Shown: positions 1-6,731 of the stretch, one piece after another
How positions within the stretch are numbered: position 1 is the stretch's first letter
How the letters are laid out: each line of letters opens with the position of its first letter
Origin: an uncultured Actinomycetes bacterium
GTDB lineage: Bacteria > Actinomycetota > Thermoleophilia > Miltoncostaeales > Miltoncostaeaceae
Assembly (NCBI GenBank): GCA_903866425.1
Contig: CAIPNN010000047.1
Location: forward strand, 1 to 10,172
Direction of reading: 5' to 3'
Length of the DNA: 10,172 bases
Notes under the pieces: generated by a model
What the model was told of the DNA's origin: nothing
What the model saw: only the letters and a program-made list of their open reading frames with translations
The model's database searches: none
Made by a program: the position numbers and the translations under genes

Positions 1-278
1 AGGTCGAACCCCTCCTTGGGCGGAGTGGCCAGGACCTCGCGGCCGAACTCAGCTTCAAGCGCCGCAAGAATCTGCTCTTCGCTCTGCCCCTTGGCGATGC
101 GCACCTGGATGAAGTCCTTGATCGCCTGTGCGGCGGGCGACGTGGAGACGTCAAGCGGGGTGTTGCACGTCGGGCAACGCGTCTCACGGTAGATCTGCTG
201 GGCCGTCACGGCGAATGCCGGTGCAGCGACGCCGCCGAGCGCGAATACGGCAAGGGCGACGGCAAGCGCGCGACGCAT
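1..278 (-). CDS. ccmH: Cytochrome c maturation protein CcmH, N-terminal part (3' end outside window)
   Basis: The first 92 codons are visible and the gene runs off the window. MRRALAVALAVFALGGVAA plus PAFA is a clear signal peptide (cleavage near residue 23-26). It is followed by the CcmH/NrfF/CycL domain: RCPTC (34-38, redox pair C35/C38), then QAIKDFIQVRIAKGQSEEQI and FGREVLATPPKEG, which correspond to the family's three-helix bundle. CcmH takes part in handling apocytochrome c thiols for haem ligation in system I maturation. The usual motif is LRCxVCQ; here it is TRCPTCN, a modest variation. The ATG shares one base with the thioredoxin stop (TGATG). Whether a C-terminal membrane anchor or TPR domain follows cannot be seen. 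Confidence 0.88.
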   Translation of the reverse strand, partial: MRRALAVALAVFALGGVAAPAFAVTAQQIYRETRCPTCNTPLDVSTSPAAQAIKDFIQVRIAKGQSEEQILAALEAEFGREVLATPPKEGFD

Positions 279-880
279 CACTTCTCGGCCAGCACCTGGT
301 CGAGGGGCACAGTGATCTGCCGCAGATCGGTCACCTGGCCGGTGATGTGGAGCGCGATGCGGCCCTTCCTGTCGATGATGAAGGTCTCGGGCACACCGGT
401 GGCCTCAAGATCGCGCTTGCTGGCGTCGGTGCCGTCACGCAGCGACGGGTACGTGATGTCGTACTTCTTGACGAACGCGAGCGCGTTCTCGGTGAGGTCC
501 TGCAGATCGAGGCCCAGCACCAGCGCGCCCTTGCCCTTGTACTGATCCCAGGCCTTTTCGAAGATGGGCGCCTCATCGCGACACGGCCCGCACCACGAGG
601 CCCACAGGTTGAGCACCACCGGGGTGCCCTTGAGCGACGCAAGCGACGCCGTCTGACCAACGGGCGGCAGACCCGCACCGCTCACGAGCACCGGCAAGGT
701 GATGTTGGGGGCCGGTGGGCGCTGCCCCGTCGCCAGCGCATCGTCAATTGACGTTGAGTTGCCACGGGCCAGAAGACCCACCACCAACAGACCGATGATG
801 AGCGCGGCGATCACCGCCCCCACGATGAGACCCACGAGCCTGCGTCGATCGGCGCCGACGTCCTCGGGTGGCTCGGTCAT
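278..880 (-). CDS. Membrane-anchored TlpA/ResA/CcmG-type thiol-disulfide oxidoreductase
   Basis: A 200-aa thioredoxin-fold protein tethered outside the cytoplasm. A basic stretch DRRR is followed by one membrane helix (about 15-38), then a linker and the thioredoxin domain (about 55-200). The domain carries NLWASWCGPCRDEAP with the redox pair C97/C100, and the cis-proline loop GVPETFIID (P164). Length and layout match ResA/TlpA/CcmG proteins, which reduce apocytochrome c CXXCH thiols or other extracytoplasmic disulfides. The next gene encodes CcmH, which strongly suggests a cytochrome c maturation role. The ATG at 880 shares a base with the beta-helix stop (TGATG). The open frame continuing to 1003 runs opposite the beta-helix gene and would bury the membrane anchor, so it is rejected. 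I cannot choose between ccmG, resA and tlpA names from sequence alone. Confidence 0.93.
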   Translation of the reverse strand: MTEPPEDVGADRRRLVGLIVGAVIAALIIGLLVVGLLARGNSTSIDDALATGQRPPAPNITLPVLVSGAGLPPVGQTASLASLKGTPVVLNLWASWCGPCRDEAPIFEKAWDQYKGKGALVLGLDLQDLTENALAFVKKYDITYPSLRDGTDASKRDLEATGVPETFIIDRKGRIALHITGQVTDLRQITVPLDQVLAEK

Positions 881-2142
881 CAGCCGAAGGGCGCGTACAG
901 CGCGCTTGCCGTGCCGAGATACGACGTGCCGAGAACTGCCTGGGTGCCACCACGGATGCGACGGCTGGTCTTGACCTTGCCCCACTTGCCGGCGCCGCGC
1001 CACACGGTGCCACCGGCCTCGAAGCGGACAACCAGTCGCCGCTTGGCCGTGCTCGCAGTGGCGGCGATGGCCAGCGCCGCACCGGAGCGGGCACGCCCAC
1101 CTGCCGATGCCGGCAGCCCCGCCCGTGCAGCCGAAATGCGCACGGCATAGGGGTCGCCCAGCAGTGAGAAGCCACCGCCTGCCTGCAGGCCCCGGTAGGA
1201 CCCTCCCGTGCGGTCGTCGGCGGTGAACAGCAGGTCGCCACCGCCGTTGGATGCATCAAGCGTGACGCCCGAGACGGCAAACCCGGTGCCCTCGGCAAGT
1301 CGGATACCCGCGCCTGCATTGCCGGTGATCACCGAATCGCGCACGGCCAGCCGGAGTCCGCCGCCGCCGAAACTGACGCCGTCCTTGGCACCCGAGCCGA
1401 CGGTGACCCCCTGCAGCGTGAGGTCGGCGTTCCCGGCATCGTTGCTCAGCACCCCGGAGCCCTTGGCGCCGCTGATGGCGAGCCCGGTGACCGCCAGCTT
1501 GGTGACATCGTCGGCGAGCTCAAGTCCGTTGGCAGCAGCGCCGGTGACCGAGCCACCAACGATGGCGTACGGACCCGCCGCGGTGAGCGACGCCAGACGG
1601 ATACCGCTGCGCTTGGGATTGGTGATGACGGCGTCCTGAATGACGATGCCGGTGCCCCCGGTGGCGCTGATGGCATTCACGCCCGCGGCCTCAACCGTCA
1701 CATTGCGCACCACGATGCCGCCCTCCCCATTGGGCGGCGCAGTGGTGATACCGGTCTTGGTGGCGCCGCGGCAGATAATGCCGTCGAGCGTCACGTTGCC
1801 GCGCGTGATGCGGGCGCAGCCACCGGTGGTGTCGTCGGTGAGCCCCATGCCGGAGATGATGACGCCGGTGGCGGGATCACCCACGACGCTGAGGTTGCGC
1901 TGCGTAACTGCGAAGTCGCCGTAGGTACCCGCGCCGATGCTGATTGCCCACGGCACGGTGTCGCCAACCCGGCTGGTGGTGACCAGCGCCAGGGCGTCAC
2001 GCACGGCTTCCGTGCCCGTCGTGGATCCGACAAGGTTGCCCACGTCGTCGCGCACCTCGACGGTGCCGGGCGACGGCGCTGCGGCGGCCACAGACGCCCC
2101 GGCAGCCACGACCAGCGCGGCTGCTGCCAGGCGGCGGATCAG
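880..2142 (-). CDS. Secreted right-handed parallel beta-helix repeat protein, function unknown
   Basis: Read from a CTG at 2142 this is a 420-aa exported protein. MIRRLAAAALVVAAGASVAA is a textbook signal peptide with a basic n-region, a hydrophobic core and likely cleavage near residue 22. The first conventional start, GTG at 2109, would remove the Arg-Arg region, and no ATG/GTG/TTG lies between it and the in-frame stop at 2182-2184. Residues about 65-310 contain successive short strands with a G-(I/V)-x-(I/V) rhythm (for example GIVVRNVTV, GIVIQDAVIT, GIRLA, GVSF, LAVRDSVITG), as in pectate-lyase-like beta helices. C109 and C124 are the only cysteines and could form a disulfide. The C-terminal 90 or so residues differ: an Ala/Gly linker then a basic segment (AKRRLVVRF, KTSRRIRGG). 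No clear catalytic motif is seen, so enzyme, adhesin or structural roles all remain open. It is coupled to trpC (CTGA) and to the thioredoxin gene (TGATG). Confidence 0.8.
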   Translation of the reverse strand: MIRRLAAAALVVAAGASVAAAAPSPGTVEVRDDVGNLVGSTTGTEAVRDALALVTTSRVGDTVPWAISIGAGTYGDFAVTQRNLSVVGDPATGVIISGMGLTDDTTGGCARITRGNVTLDGIICRGATKTGITTAPPNGEGGIVVRNVTVEAAGVNAISATGGTGIVIQDAVITNPKRSGIRLASLTAAGPYAIVGGSVTGAAANGLELADDVTKLAVTGLAISGAKGSGVLSNDAGNADLTLQGVTVGSGAKDGVSFGGGGLRLAVRDSVITGNAGAGIRLAEGTGFAVSGVTLDASNGGGDLLFTADDRTGGSYRGLQAGGGFSLLGDPYAVRISAARAGLPASAGGRARSGAALAIAATASTAKRRLVVRFEAGGTVWRGAGKWGKVKTSRRIRGGTQAVLGTSYLGTASALYAPFG

Positions 2143-2933
2143 TCCTGCTGCCTCATTGTTCCAAGAAGTGTGCGCACGGCCTCACCGGTGTCGTCGCTTC
2201 GCATCAGGGTCTCACCCACGAGGATTGCATCAATACCGGCCTCCTCAAGGCGCTGCACGTCGTCGCGCGACGTAATGCCGCTCTCGGCAACCACGATGGT
2301 TCCGGCCGGGGCGTCCGGCAGCAGGCGCAGCGCCGTCTCGGGATCCACCTCGAGGGTGTGCAGGTTGCGGTTGTTCACACCGATGATCTCGGCGCCCGCC
2401 TCCACCGCGATCTCCATCTCGTCCTCGTCGTGAACTTCCACCAGCGTGTCGAGGCCCACGGATGCCGCGATCTCCTGAAGTTCCACCAGCCGGTCGGGGC
2501 TGAGCCCCGCCACGATGAGCAGCACCGCATTGGCCCCTGCCACCTTGGCCTCGAGGATCTGATACCGCGTGACGATGAAATCCTTGCGGAGCAGCGGAAG
2601 ATCAACCGCCGCCCGGGCCTCCACCAGGTCGTCGAGCGACCCACCGAACCACGCGGGTTCGGTGAGCACCGAACATGCGCTTGCGCCGGCTCGCTCGTAG
2701 GCCTGCACGATCTGGGTGACGGTGGCATCCGGGCGGATGGGCCCCTTCGATGGGCTCGCGCGCTTCATCTCGGCGATGAGCGAGATGCCCTCCGCCACCA
2801 GTGCCTCACTGAACGGCCGGCTGCGGCCGGGAGCCTCGATGCGCTCCTCGAGCGCCTCTACCGGCACCACCTTTGCTCGGGCATCAACGTCTGCACGCGT
2901 GCGCTCGATCACCTGGTCGAGGAATGTGGGCAT
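2139..2933 (-). CDS. trpC: Indole-3-glycerol phosphate synthase
   Basis: A 264-aa TIM-barrel enzyme that closes the ring of carboxyphenylamino-deoxyribulose phosphate to indole-3-glycerol phosphate. Motifs in barrel order are LIAEMKRASPSKG (52-64, with E55 and K57), SVLTEPAWFGGS (88-99), LLRKDFIV (114-121, catalytic K117), LVEVHDEDE (164-172), IGVNNRNL (184-191), VAESGI (215-220) and ILVGE (237-241). These cover the residues expected for substrate and phosphate binding. Length is that of monofunctional TrpC, so TrpF is not fused. The ATG follows a purine-rich ribosome-binding site. The TGA stop coincides with the proposed CTG start of the beta-helix gene (CTGA). It is the last trp gene here; trpF, trpB and trpA must lie elsewhere. 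Confidence 0.97.
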   Translation of the reverse strand: MPTFLDQVIERTRADVDARAKVVPVEALEERIEAPGRSRPFSEALVAEGISLIAEMKRASPSKGPIRPDATVTQIVQAYERAGASACSVLTEPAWFGGSLDDLVEARAAVDLPLLRKDFIVTRYQILEAKVAGANAVLLIVAGLSPDRLVELQEIAASVGLDTLVEVHDEDEMEIAVEAGAEIIGVNNRNLHTLEVDPETALRLLPDAPAGTIVVAESGITSRDDVQRLEEAGIDAILVGETLMRSDDTGEAVRTLLGTMRQQD

Positions 2934-2943
2934 GTGGGGGAGT

Positions 2944-2954
2944 CTCTTCCTTCC
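2944..2954 (-). promoter_or_regulatory. Purine-rich ribosome-binding site before trpC
   Basis: GGAAGGAAGAG on the minus strand starts right after the trpD stop, about ten bases ahead of the trpC ATG, in the 21-nt spacer. It is the most obvious Shine-Dalgarno stretch in the window, where most starts instead rely on stop/start overlap. It supports the ATG at 2933 and suggests trpC can be initiated independently. The nearby CCCCC could pair weakly with the flanking GGGA. Confidence 0.65.
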
Positions 2955-3992
2955 CTATCCGGCGGGCGCGAGGCGCCCGGTCATCTCGATGAAGCGGTCA
3001 AGAACGTCGGTCGCCGCACCCGAGGTGGCGGCCTCCTCTGCCTTGGCCATACCGTCGGCAAGGTCAGTGGCAATACCGGCCATCCACAGGGCGGCGGCAG
3101 CGTTGACCACGAGGATGTCGCGCACCGGACCCGGCGCGCCGCCGATTGCACCGCGCAGGATGCGCGCGTTGTCGTCGGCCGTGCCGCCTGCCAGATCGCC
3201 CAGCGACGGCGGCGTGACGCCGAGAATGGCCGGGTCGAGCTGCAATGGGTCCATGCGGTCCTGCTCGATCAGGAAGGCGTCAGTGGCATCCATGGTGGTG
3301 ATCTCGTCGAGCCCGTCGCGACCACGCACCACCAGCGCGCGCTCGACACCGAGGCCGCGGATGGCACGTGCCACGCGTTCGAGGTACTCGGGGCTGTTCA
3401 CGCCGATCACCTGACGCTGCGCACCCGCCGGGTTTGCCAGCGGCCCGATGAGGTTGAAGGCAGTCCGCACCCCCAGCGATTTCCGCACAGGGCCCACGTG
3501 GCGGAATGCCGGGTGGTGGCCAGGGGCGAACATGAACCCCACGCCGACGTCCTCAATGCACTGCGCAATGGCCTCGGGTGCCAGATCGACCCGGGCACCG
3601 AACGCCTCGAGCACGTCGGCACTGCCGCACGACGAGGTGACCGCCCGGTTGCCGTGCTTGGCCACATGCGCTCCGGCACCGGCCGCCAGAAACGTTGCGC
3701 CAGTCGAGATGTTGACCGTCGATGGCCCCCCTCCGGTACCGCAGGTGTCCACCAGCGTGAGCGACGGGTCCACCTGCACCGACTCGGCGCGAAGCCGCAC
3801 GGCGTCAGCGATACCCGCCAATTCTTCCGCGCTCTCGCCCTTCGCGCGCAGGGCGATGAGGAACCCGGCCACCTGCGGATCCTCCGCCTCGCCGTCCATC
3901 ACCACACCAACGGCGGCCTGCGCACCCGCGCGGCCGATGTCGTCACCCGCCAGAAGGCGCTCAATGGCCTCGGTGAGGATGGGGTCGGGCAT
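2955..3992 (-). CDS. trpD: Anthranilate phosphoribosyltransferase
   Basis: A 345-aa cytoplasmic enzyme transferring the phosphoribosyl group of PRPP to anthranilate. Signature segments are DTCGTGGGPSTVNIST (82-97), which binds the PRPP pyrophosphate, then KHGNRAVTSSCGSADVLEA (112-130), GHHPAFRHVGPVRKSLG (158-174) lining the anthranilate site, NLIGPLANP (180-188) and GRDGLDE (224-230). The ATG at 3992 shares one base with the trpG stop (TGATG) and gives the usual length and N-terminus. A longer open frame to 4124 runs opposite trpG and lacks family similarity. Unlike some enterobacteria there is no TrpG fusion. Its TAG stop is followed by a 21-nt spacer before trpC, one of only three trpC-to-phoH junctions here that are not an overlap. 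Confidence 0.97.
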   Translation of the reverse strand: MPDPILTEAIERLLAGDDIGRAGAQAAVGVVMDGEAEDPQVAGFLIALRAKGESAEELAGIADAVRLRAESVQVDPSLTLVDTCGTGGGPSTVNISTGATFLAAGAGAHVAKHGNRAVTSSCGSADVLEAFGARVDLAPEAIAQCIEDVGVGFMFAPGHHPAFRHVGPVRKSLGVRTAFNLIGPLANPAGAQRQVIGVNSPEYLERVARAIRGLGVERALVVRGRDGLDEITTMDATDAFLIEQDRMDPLQLDPAILGVTPPSLGDLAGGTADDNARILRGAIGGAPGPVRDILVVNAAAALWMAGIATDLADGMAKAEEAATSGAATDVLDRFIEMTGRLAPAG

Positions 3993-4573
3993 CAGGCCGT
4001 GGCCTTGAGGAAATTGCCGAGCAGGCTGCGCCCTTCCCCAGTGAGAATCGACTCGGGGTGGAACTGCACGCCCTCCACCGGCAGCGTCTTGTGGCGCAGG
4101 CCCATGATGACGTCGCCATCGCACCAGGCGGAGACCTCGAGCACGTCGGGCAGGCTCGCGCGCTCCACCACCAGCGAGTGGTAGCGGGTGGCGGTCATCG
4201 GGTCGGGCAGACCGGCAAACACGGTGCGGCCGTCGTGGGCGATCTCGCTGGTCTTGCCGTGCACGGGCTCAGCCCCGCGCACCACGGTGCCGCCAAACGC
4301 CTGTCCGATGGCCTGGTGCCCCAGGCACACGCCGAGGATGGGCACTTCGCCGGCCATCTCGCGGATGACATCGAGTGAGATGCCGGCCTCGTCGGGGGTC
4401 TTTGGCCCGGGCGAGATGACCACGTGCGAGGGCGTGAGGTCGCGGATGCCGTCCACGGTGATCTGGTCGTGGCGGTACACGTCCACCTTCGCCCCGGCCT
4501 CTGCCAGGTACTGGAAGAGGTTGTACGTGAACGAGTCGTAGTTATCGACGATGACGACGTGGGGCTGGCTCAC
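3992..4573 (-). CDS. trpG: Anthranilate synthase component II (glutamine amidotransferase)
   Basis: A 193-aa class I glutamine amidotransferase that supplies ammonia to TrpE. Visible motifs are DNYDSFTYNLFQYL (10-23), the oxyanion-strand SPGPKTPDEAG (54-64), the nucleophile elbow GVCLGHQAIG with C83 (81-90), and GVQFHPES with catalytic H172 and E174 (168-175). The GTG at 4573 is chosen because it gives the standard family N-terminus (VSQPHVVIVDNYDSF) and overlaps the trpE stop by four bases. The open frame further upstream is opposite trpE coding sequence. The family also serves p-aminobenzoate synthesis as PabA, and in many bacteria one protein serves both. Adjacency to trpE and trpD makes the tryptophan role primary. 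It ends in a TGATG overlap with trpD. Confidence 0.96.
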   Translation of the reverse strand: MSQPHVVIVDNYDSFTYNLFQYLAEAGAKVDVYRHDQITVDGIRDLTPSHVVISPGPKTPDEAGISLDVIREMAGEVPILGVCLGHQAIGQAFGGTVVRGAEPVHGKTSEIAHDGRTVFAGLPDPMTATRYHSLVVERASLPDVLEVSAWCDGDVIMGLRHKTLPVEGVQFHPESILTGEGRSLLGNFLKATA

Positions 4574-6102
4574 CAGTTCTCCTGCTGTGCCGACACCTCG
4601 ATGGCGCGGAACATGCCCGCCGCCTTGCGCTGGGTCTCCTCGAACTCCGACTCGGCATTGCTGTCGGCAACCACACCGGCACCCGCCTGCACGTGGCAGC
4701 GGCCGTCCTTGCACACGATGGTGCGGATGGTGATGCAGGTGTCGAGATTGCCGTCGAACCCGATGTACCCCACCGCGCCGCCATAGGGGCCGCGCTTGGT
4801 GGGCTCGAGCTCGTCGATGATCTCCATGGCGCGCACCTTGGGGGCGCCCGACAGGGTGCCCGCGGGGAACGTCGACTTGAGCGCGTCAACCGCGCGGCGA
4901 CCATCCGACAGCACGCCCACCACGCTGCTCTCGATGTGCATGACGTGGCTGTAGAACTCGACCACCATCAGCTCCTTCACCCGCACGCTGCCCGGTGCGC
5001 ACACACGGCCCAGGTCGTTGCGGCCAAGGTCAACCAGCATCACGTGCTCGGCACGTTCCTTGGGGTCTGACAGCAACTCGTCTGCCAGCGCCAGGTCCTC
5101 CGCCCGGTCGGCACCGCGCTGGCGCGTGCCGGCGATGGGGCGGGTCTCCACCACCCCGTCGGTGACCTTCACGAGCATCTCCGGCGACGACCCGGCGAGG
5201 GCCACGTCGCCCGTGTCGATGAAGAACATGTACGGGGACGGATTGACGGTGCGAAGCCCGCGATACACGGCGAAGGGCTCGAGCCCGACAGTGGCCGAGA
5301 AACGCTGCGACGGCACCACCTGAAAAGCGTCACCGGCGTACACGTACTCGCGCACGGTCTCGACGGCGGCGCAGAAGGGGTCGTGGCCGATGTTGCTCTC
5401 CACCGGTCCGATATCGGCGGGCGCGCGCGGCGGCAGCGGCGGCACGGGGCCCTGCAGCGTGGCCTTGATGGCGGCGATGCGTGACACGGCGCGGTCGTAC
5501 TCCGGCGCGATGTCAACGCCCTCGGCAACCGGACACGGCACGATGATGGTGGTCGACCTGCGCAGGTGGTCGAACAGCACCACCGGGCCGGTGAGCATCA
5601 TCACCATGTCGGGGATGCCCAGGTCGTCGTCGGGCACGTCAGGCAGGTGCTCGACGGTGCGCACGAGGTCGTACCCGAAGAAGCCCACGGCCCCGCCCCA
5701 GAAGGCCAGATCGCCCGCCGGCGGCGCCATCTTCACGTCGTCGACGATGGTCTGCACTGTGCCGAAGGGGTCTGCCGGGTCGAGCACCTCGTCGCTGCCG
5801 TCGTCGCGGCGGATGGTGAGGGTGCCATCGCGGGCGGTGATGACCGCCTGCGGGTCGATGCCGATCATCGAGTAGCGGCCGAGACGCTGGCCCTGCTCCG
5901 CCGACTCGAGCAGGAAGCACGGGCCGGAATCGCGCAGCTTGAGCATGGCCGCGACCGGGGTCTCGAGATCGTCGAGGTACGTGTGGGCCAGCGGCACCTG
6001 CCGATAGGTGCCGGCCTGCGCGCTCGCGTCGTCGCGCGACGGCGTCACCACGAGGCCGTCACCCGACGGCCGTGCCGGCACGTCGATGCGAAGGGTGGTC
6101 AC
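4570..6102 (-). CDS. trpE: Anthranilate synthase component I
   Basis: A 510-aa chorismate-utilising enzyme that, with TrpG, makes anthranilate from chorismate and glutamine-derived ammonia, the committed step to tryptophan. The N-terminal domain carries LLES (64-67), the tryptophan-binding signature for feedback inhibition. The C-terminal catalytic domain has QVVPSQRF (261-268), NPSPYMFF (287-294), RPIAGTRQRG (321-330), EHVMLVDLGRNDLG (352-365) and FPAGTLSGAPK (412-422). These motifs and the adjacent trpG favour TrpE over PabB. The GTG start overlaps the hisIE stop (GTGA), which leaves no room for a leader-peptide attenuator directly before trpE. Allosteric control through LLES is therefore the visible regulation. 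The stop overlaps trpG as GTGA, consistent with equimolar subunits. The protein ends QQENW, with a terminal tryptophan. Confidence 0.97.
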   Translation of the reverse strand: MTTLRIDVPARPSGDGLVVTPSRDDASAQAGTYRQVPLAHTYLDDLETPVAAMLKLRDSGPCFLLESAEQGQRLGRYSMIGIDPQAVITARDGTLTIRRDDGSDEVLDPADPFGTVQTIVDDVKMAPPAGDLAFWGGAVGFFGYDLVRTVEHLPDVPDDDLGIPDMVMMLTGPVVLFDHLRRSTTIIVPCPVAEGVDIAPEYDRAVSRIAAIKATLQGPVPPLPPRAPADIGPVESNIGHDPFCAAVETVREYVYAGDAFQVVPSQRFSATVGLEPFAVYRGLRTVNPSPYMFFIDTGDVALAGSSPEMLVKVTDGVVETRPIAGTRQRGADRAEDLALADELLSDPKERAEHVMLVDLGRNDLGRVCAPGSVRVKELMVVEFYSHVMHIESSVVGVLSDGRRAVDALKSTFPAGTLSGAPKVRAMEIIDELEPTKRGPYGGAVGYIGFDGNLDTCITIRTIVCKDGRCHVQAGAGVVADSNAESEFEETQRKAAGMFRAIEVSAQQENW

Positions 6103-6731
6103 CCCTCCTCCCGCCTCCGTGATGCCAGCTCCTCGGCCACCTCACTCAGGCGGATGTCCTGCGACTGCCACAACACCATGAGGTGATAGAGCAGGTCGGC
6201 GCTCTCGTAGATGAGCTGGTCGCGCTCCTGACCCTTGGCGGCGATGGCGACCTCCGTGGCCTCTTCGCCCACCTTCTTGCACATGGTGTCGATGCCCTTG
6301 GCCATGAGGTGCGCGGTGTACGAGCTGGCGGGGTCGGCATCCTGCACACGCTCGCGGATGATGGCCTCGAGGTCGGGCAGCATGGCGTACGAGGCATTGT
6401 CGGCACCCACATCGCCCTGCAGCGGCACGTGGAAGCAGGTGGTCTCACCCGTGTGGCAGGCAGGGCCCGCCGGGATGACCGACACCACGATGGCGTCGCT
6501 GTCGCAATCGGTGGCGATGCCCGCCACCTCCTGCGTGTTGCCACTCGTGGCGCCCTTGTTCCACAACTCCTGGCGCGACCGGCTCCAGAACCAGGTCTGG
6601 CCCGTCTCGATCGTCTTCTCGAGCGAGTCGCGGTTCATCCACGCGACGGTCAGCACGCGGCCCGTCTCGGCGTCCTGCACCACTGCGGGCACCAGGCCAT
6701 CGTCGTTGAACGCGATGTCGTCAATGCTCAT
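6099..6731 (-). CDS. hisIE: Bifunctional phosphoribosyl-AMP cyclohydrolase / phosphoribosyl-ATP pyrophosphatase
   Basis: A 210-aa fusion catalysing two early histidine-pathway steps in the cytoplasm. The C-terminal HisE domain removes pyrophosphate from PR-ATP, and the N-terminal HisI domain opens the purine ring of PR-AMP. HisI (about 1-110) shows WFWSRSRQELWNKGATSGN (47-65), metal-binding DCDSD (75-79) and the zinc-ligand region ACHTGETTCF (91-100). HisE (about 115-210) shows KKVGEEATEVAIAAK (152-166) and ESADLLYHLMVLW (176-188), the metal-binding helices. Length fits ordinary HisIE fusions. The ATG overlaps the preceding deoC-like stop as ATGA, and its own stop overlaps trpE as GTGA, so translation should be coupled. 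No other his gene is in the window. Coupling to trpE is sensible because both pathways consume PRPP, but that rationale is inference. Confidence 0.96.
   Translation of the reverse strand: MSIDDIAFNDDGLVPAVVQDAETGRVLTVAWMNRDSLEKTIETGQTWFWSRSRQELWNKGATSGNTQEVAGIATDCDSDAIVVSVIPAGPACHTGETTCFHVPLQGDVGADNASYAMLPDLEAIIRERVQDADPASSYTAHLMAKGIDTMCKKVGEEATEVAIAAKGQERDQLIYESADLLYHLMVLWQSQDIRLSEVAEELASRRREEG

Noticed and set aside
881..1003. Longer start for the TlpA/CcmG-like gene
   Set aside because: It would overlap the beta-helix gene by about 120 nt and place 41 unrelated residues ahead of the membrane anchor.
1208..1639. Plus-strand Ser/Pro/Thr-rich frame opposite the beta-helix gene
   Set aside because: The repetitive composition is a mirror of the Gly/Ala/Val-rich beta-helix codons, not an independent protein.
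3993..4124. Longer trpD start
   Set aside because: The extension overlaps trpG codons and has no family similarity; the ATG at 3992 in the TGATG overlap fits the family length.
2358..4184. 608-codon open frame on the plus strand
   Set aside because: It lies entirely opposite trpC, trpD and trpG, whose motifs are unmistakable. Its composition (His, Arg and Gly rich, no recognisable motif) is that of an antisense shadow in GC-rich DNA.
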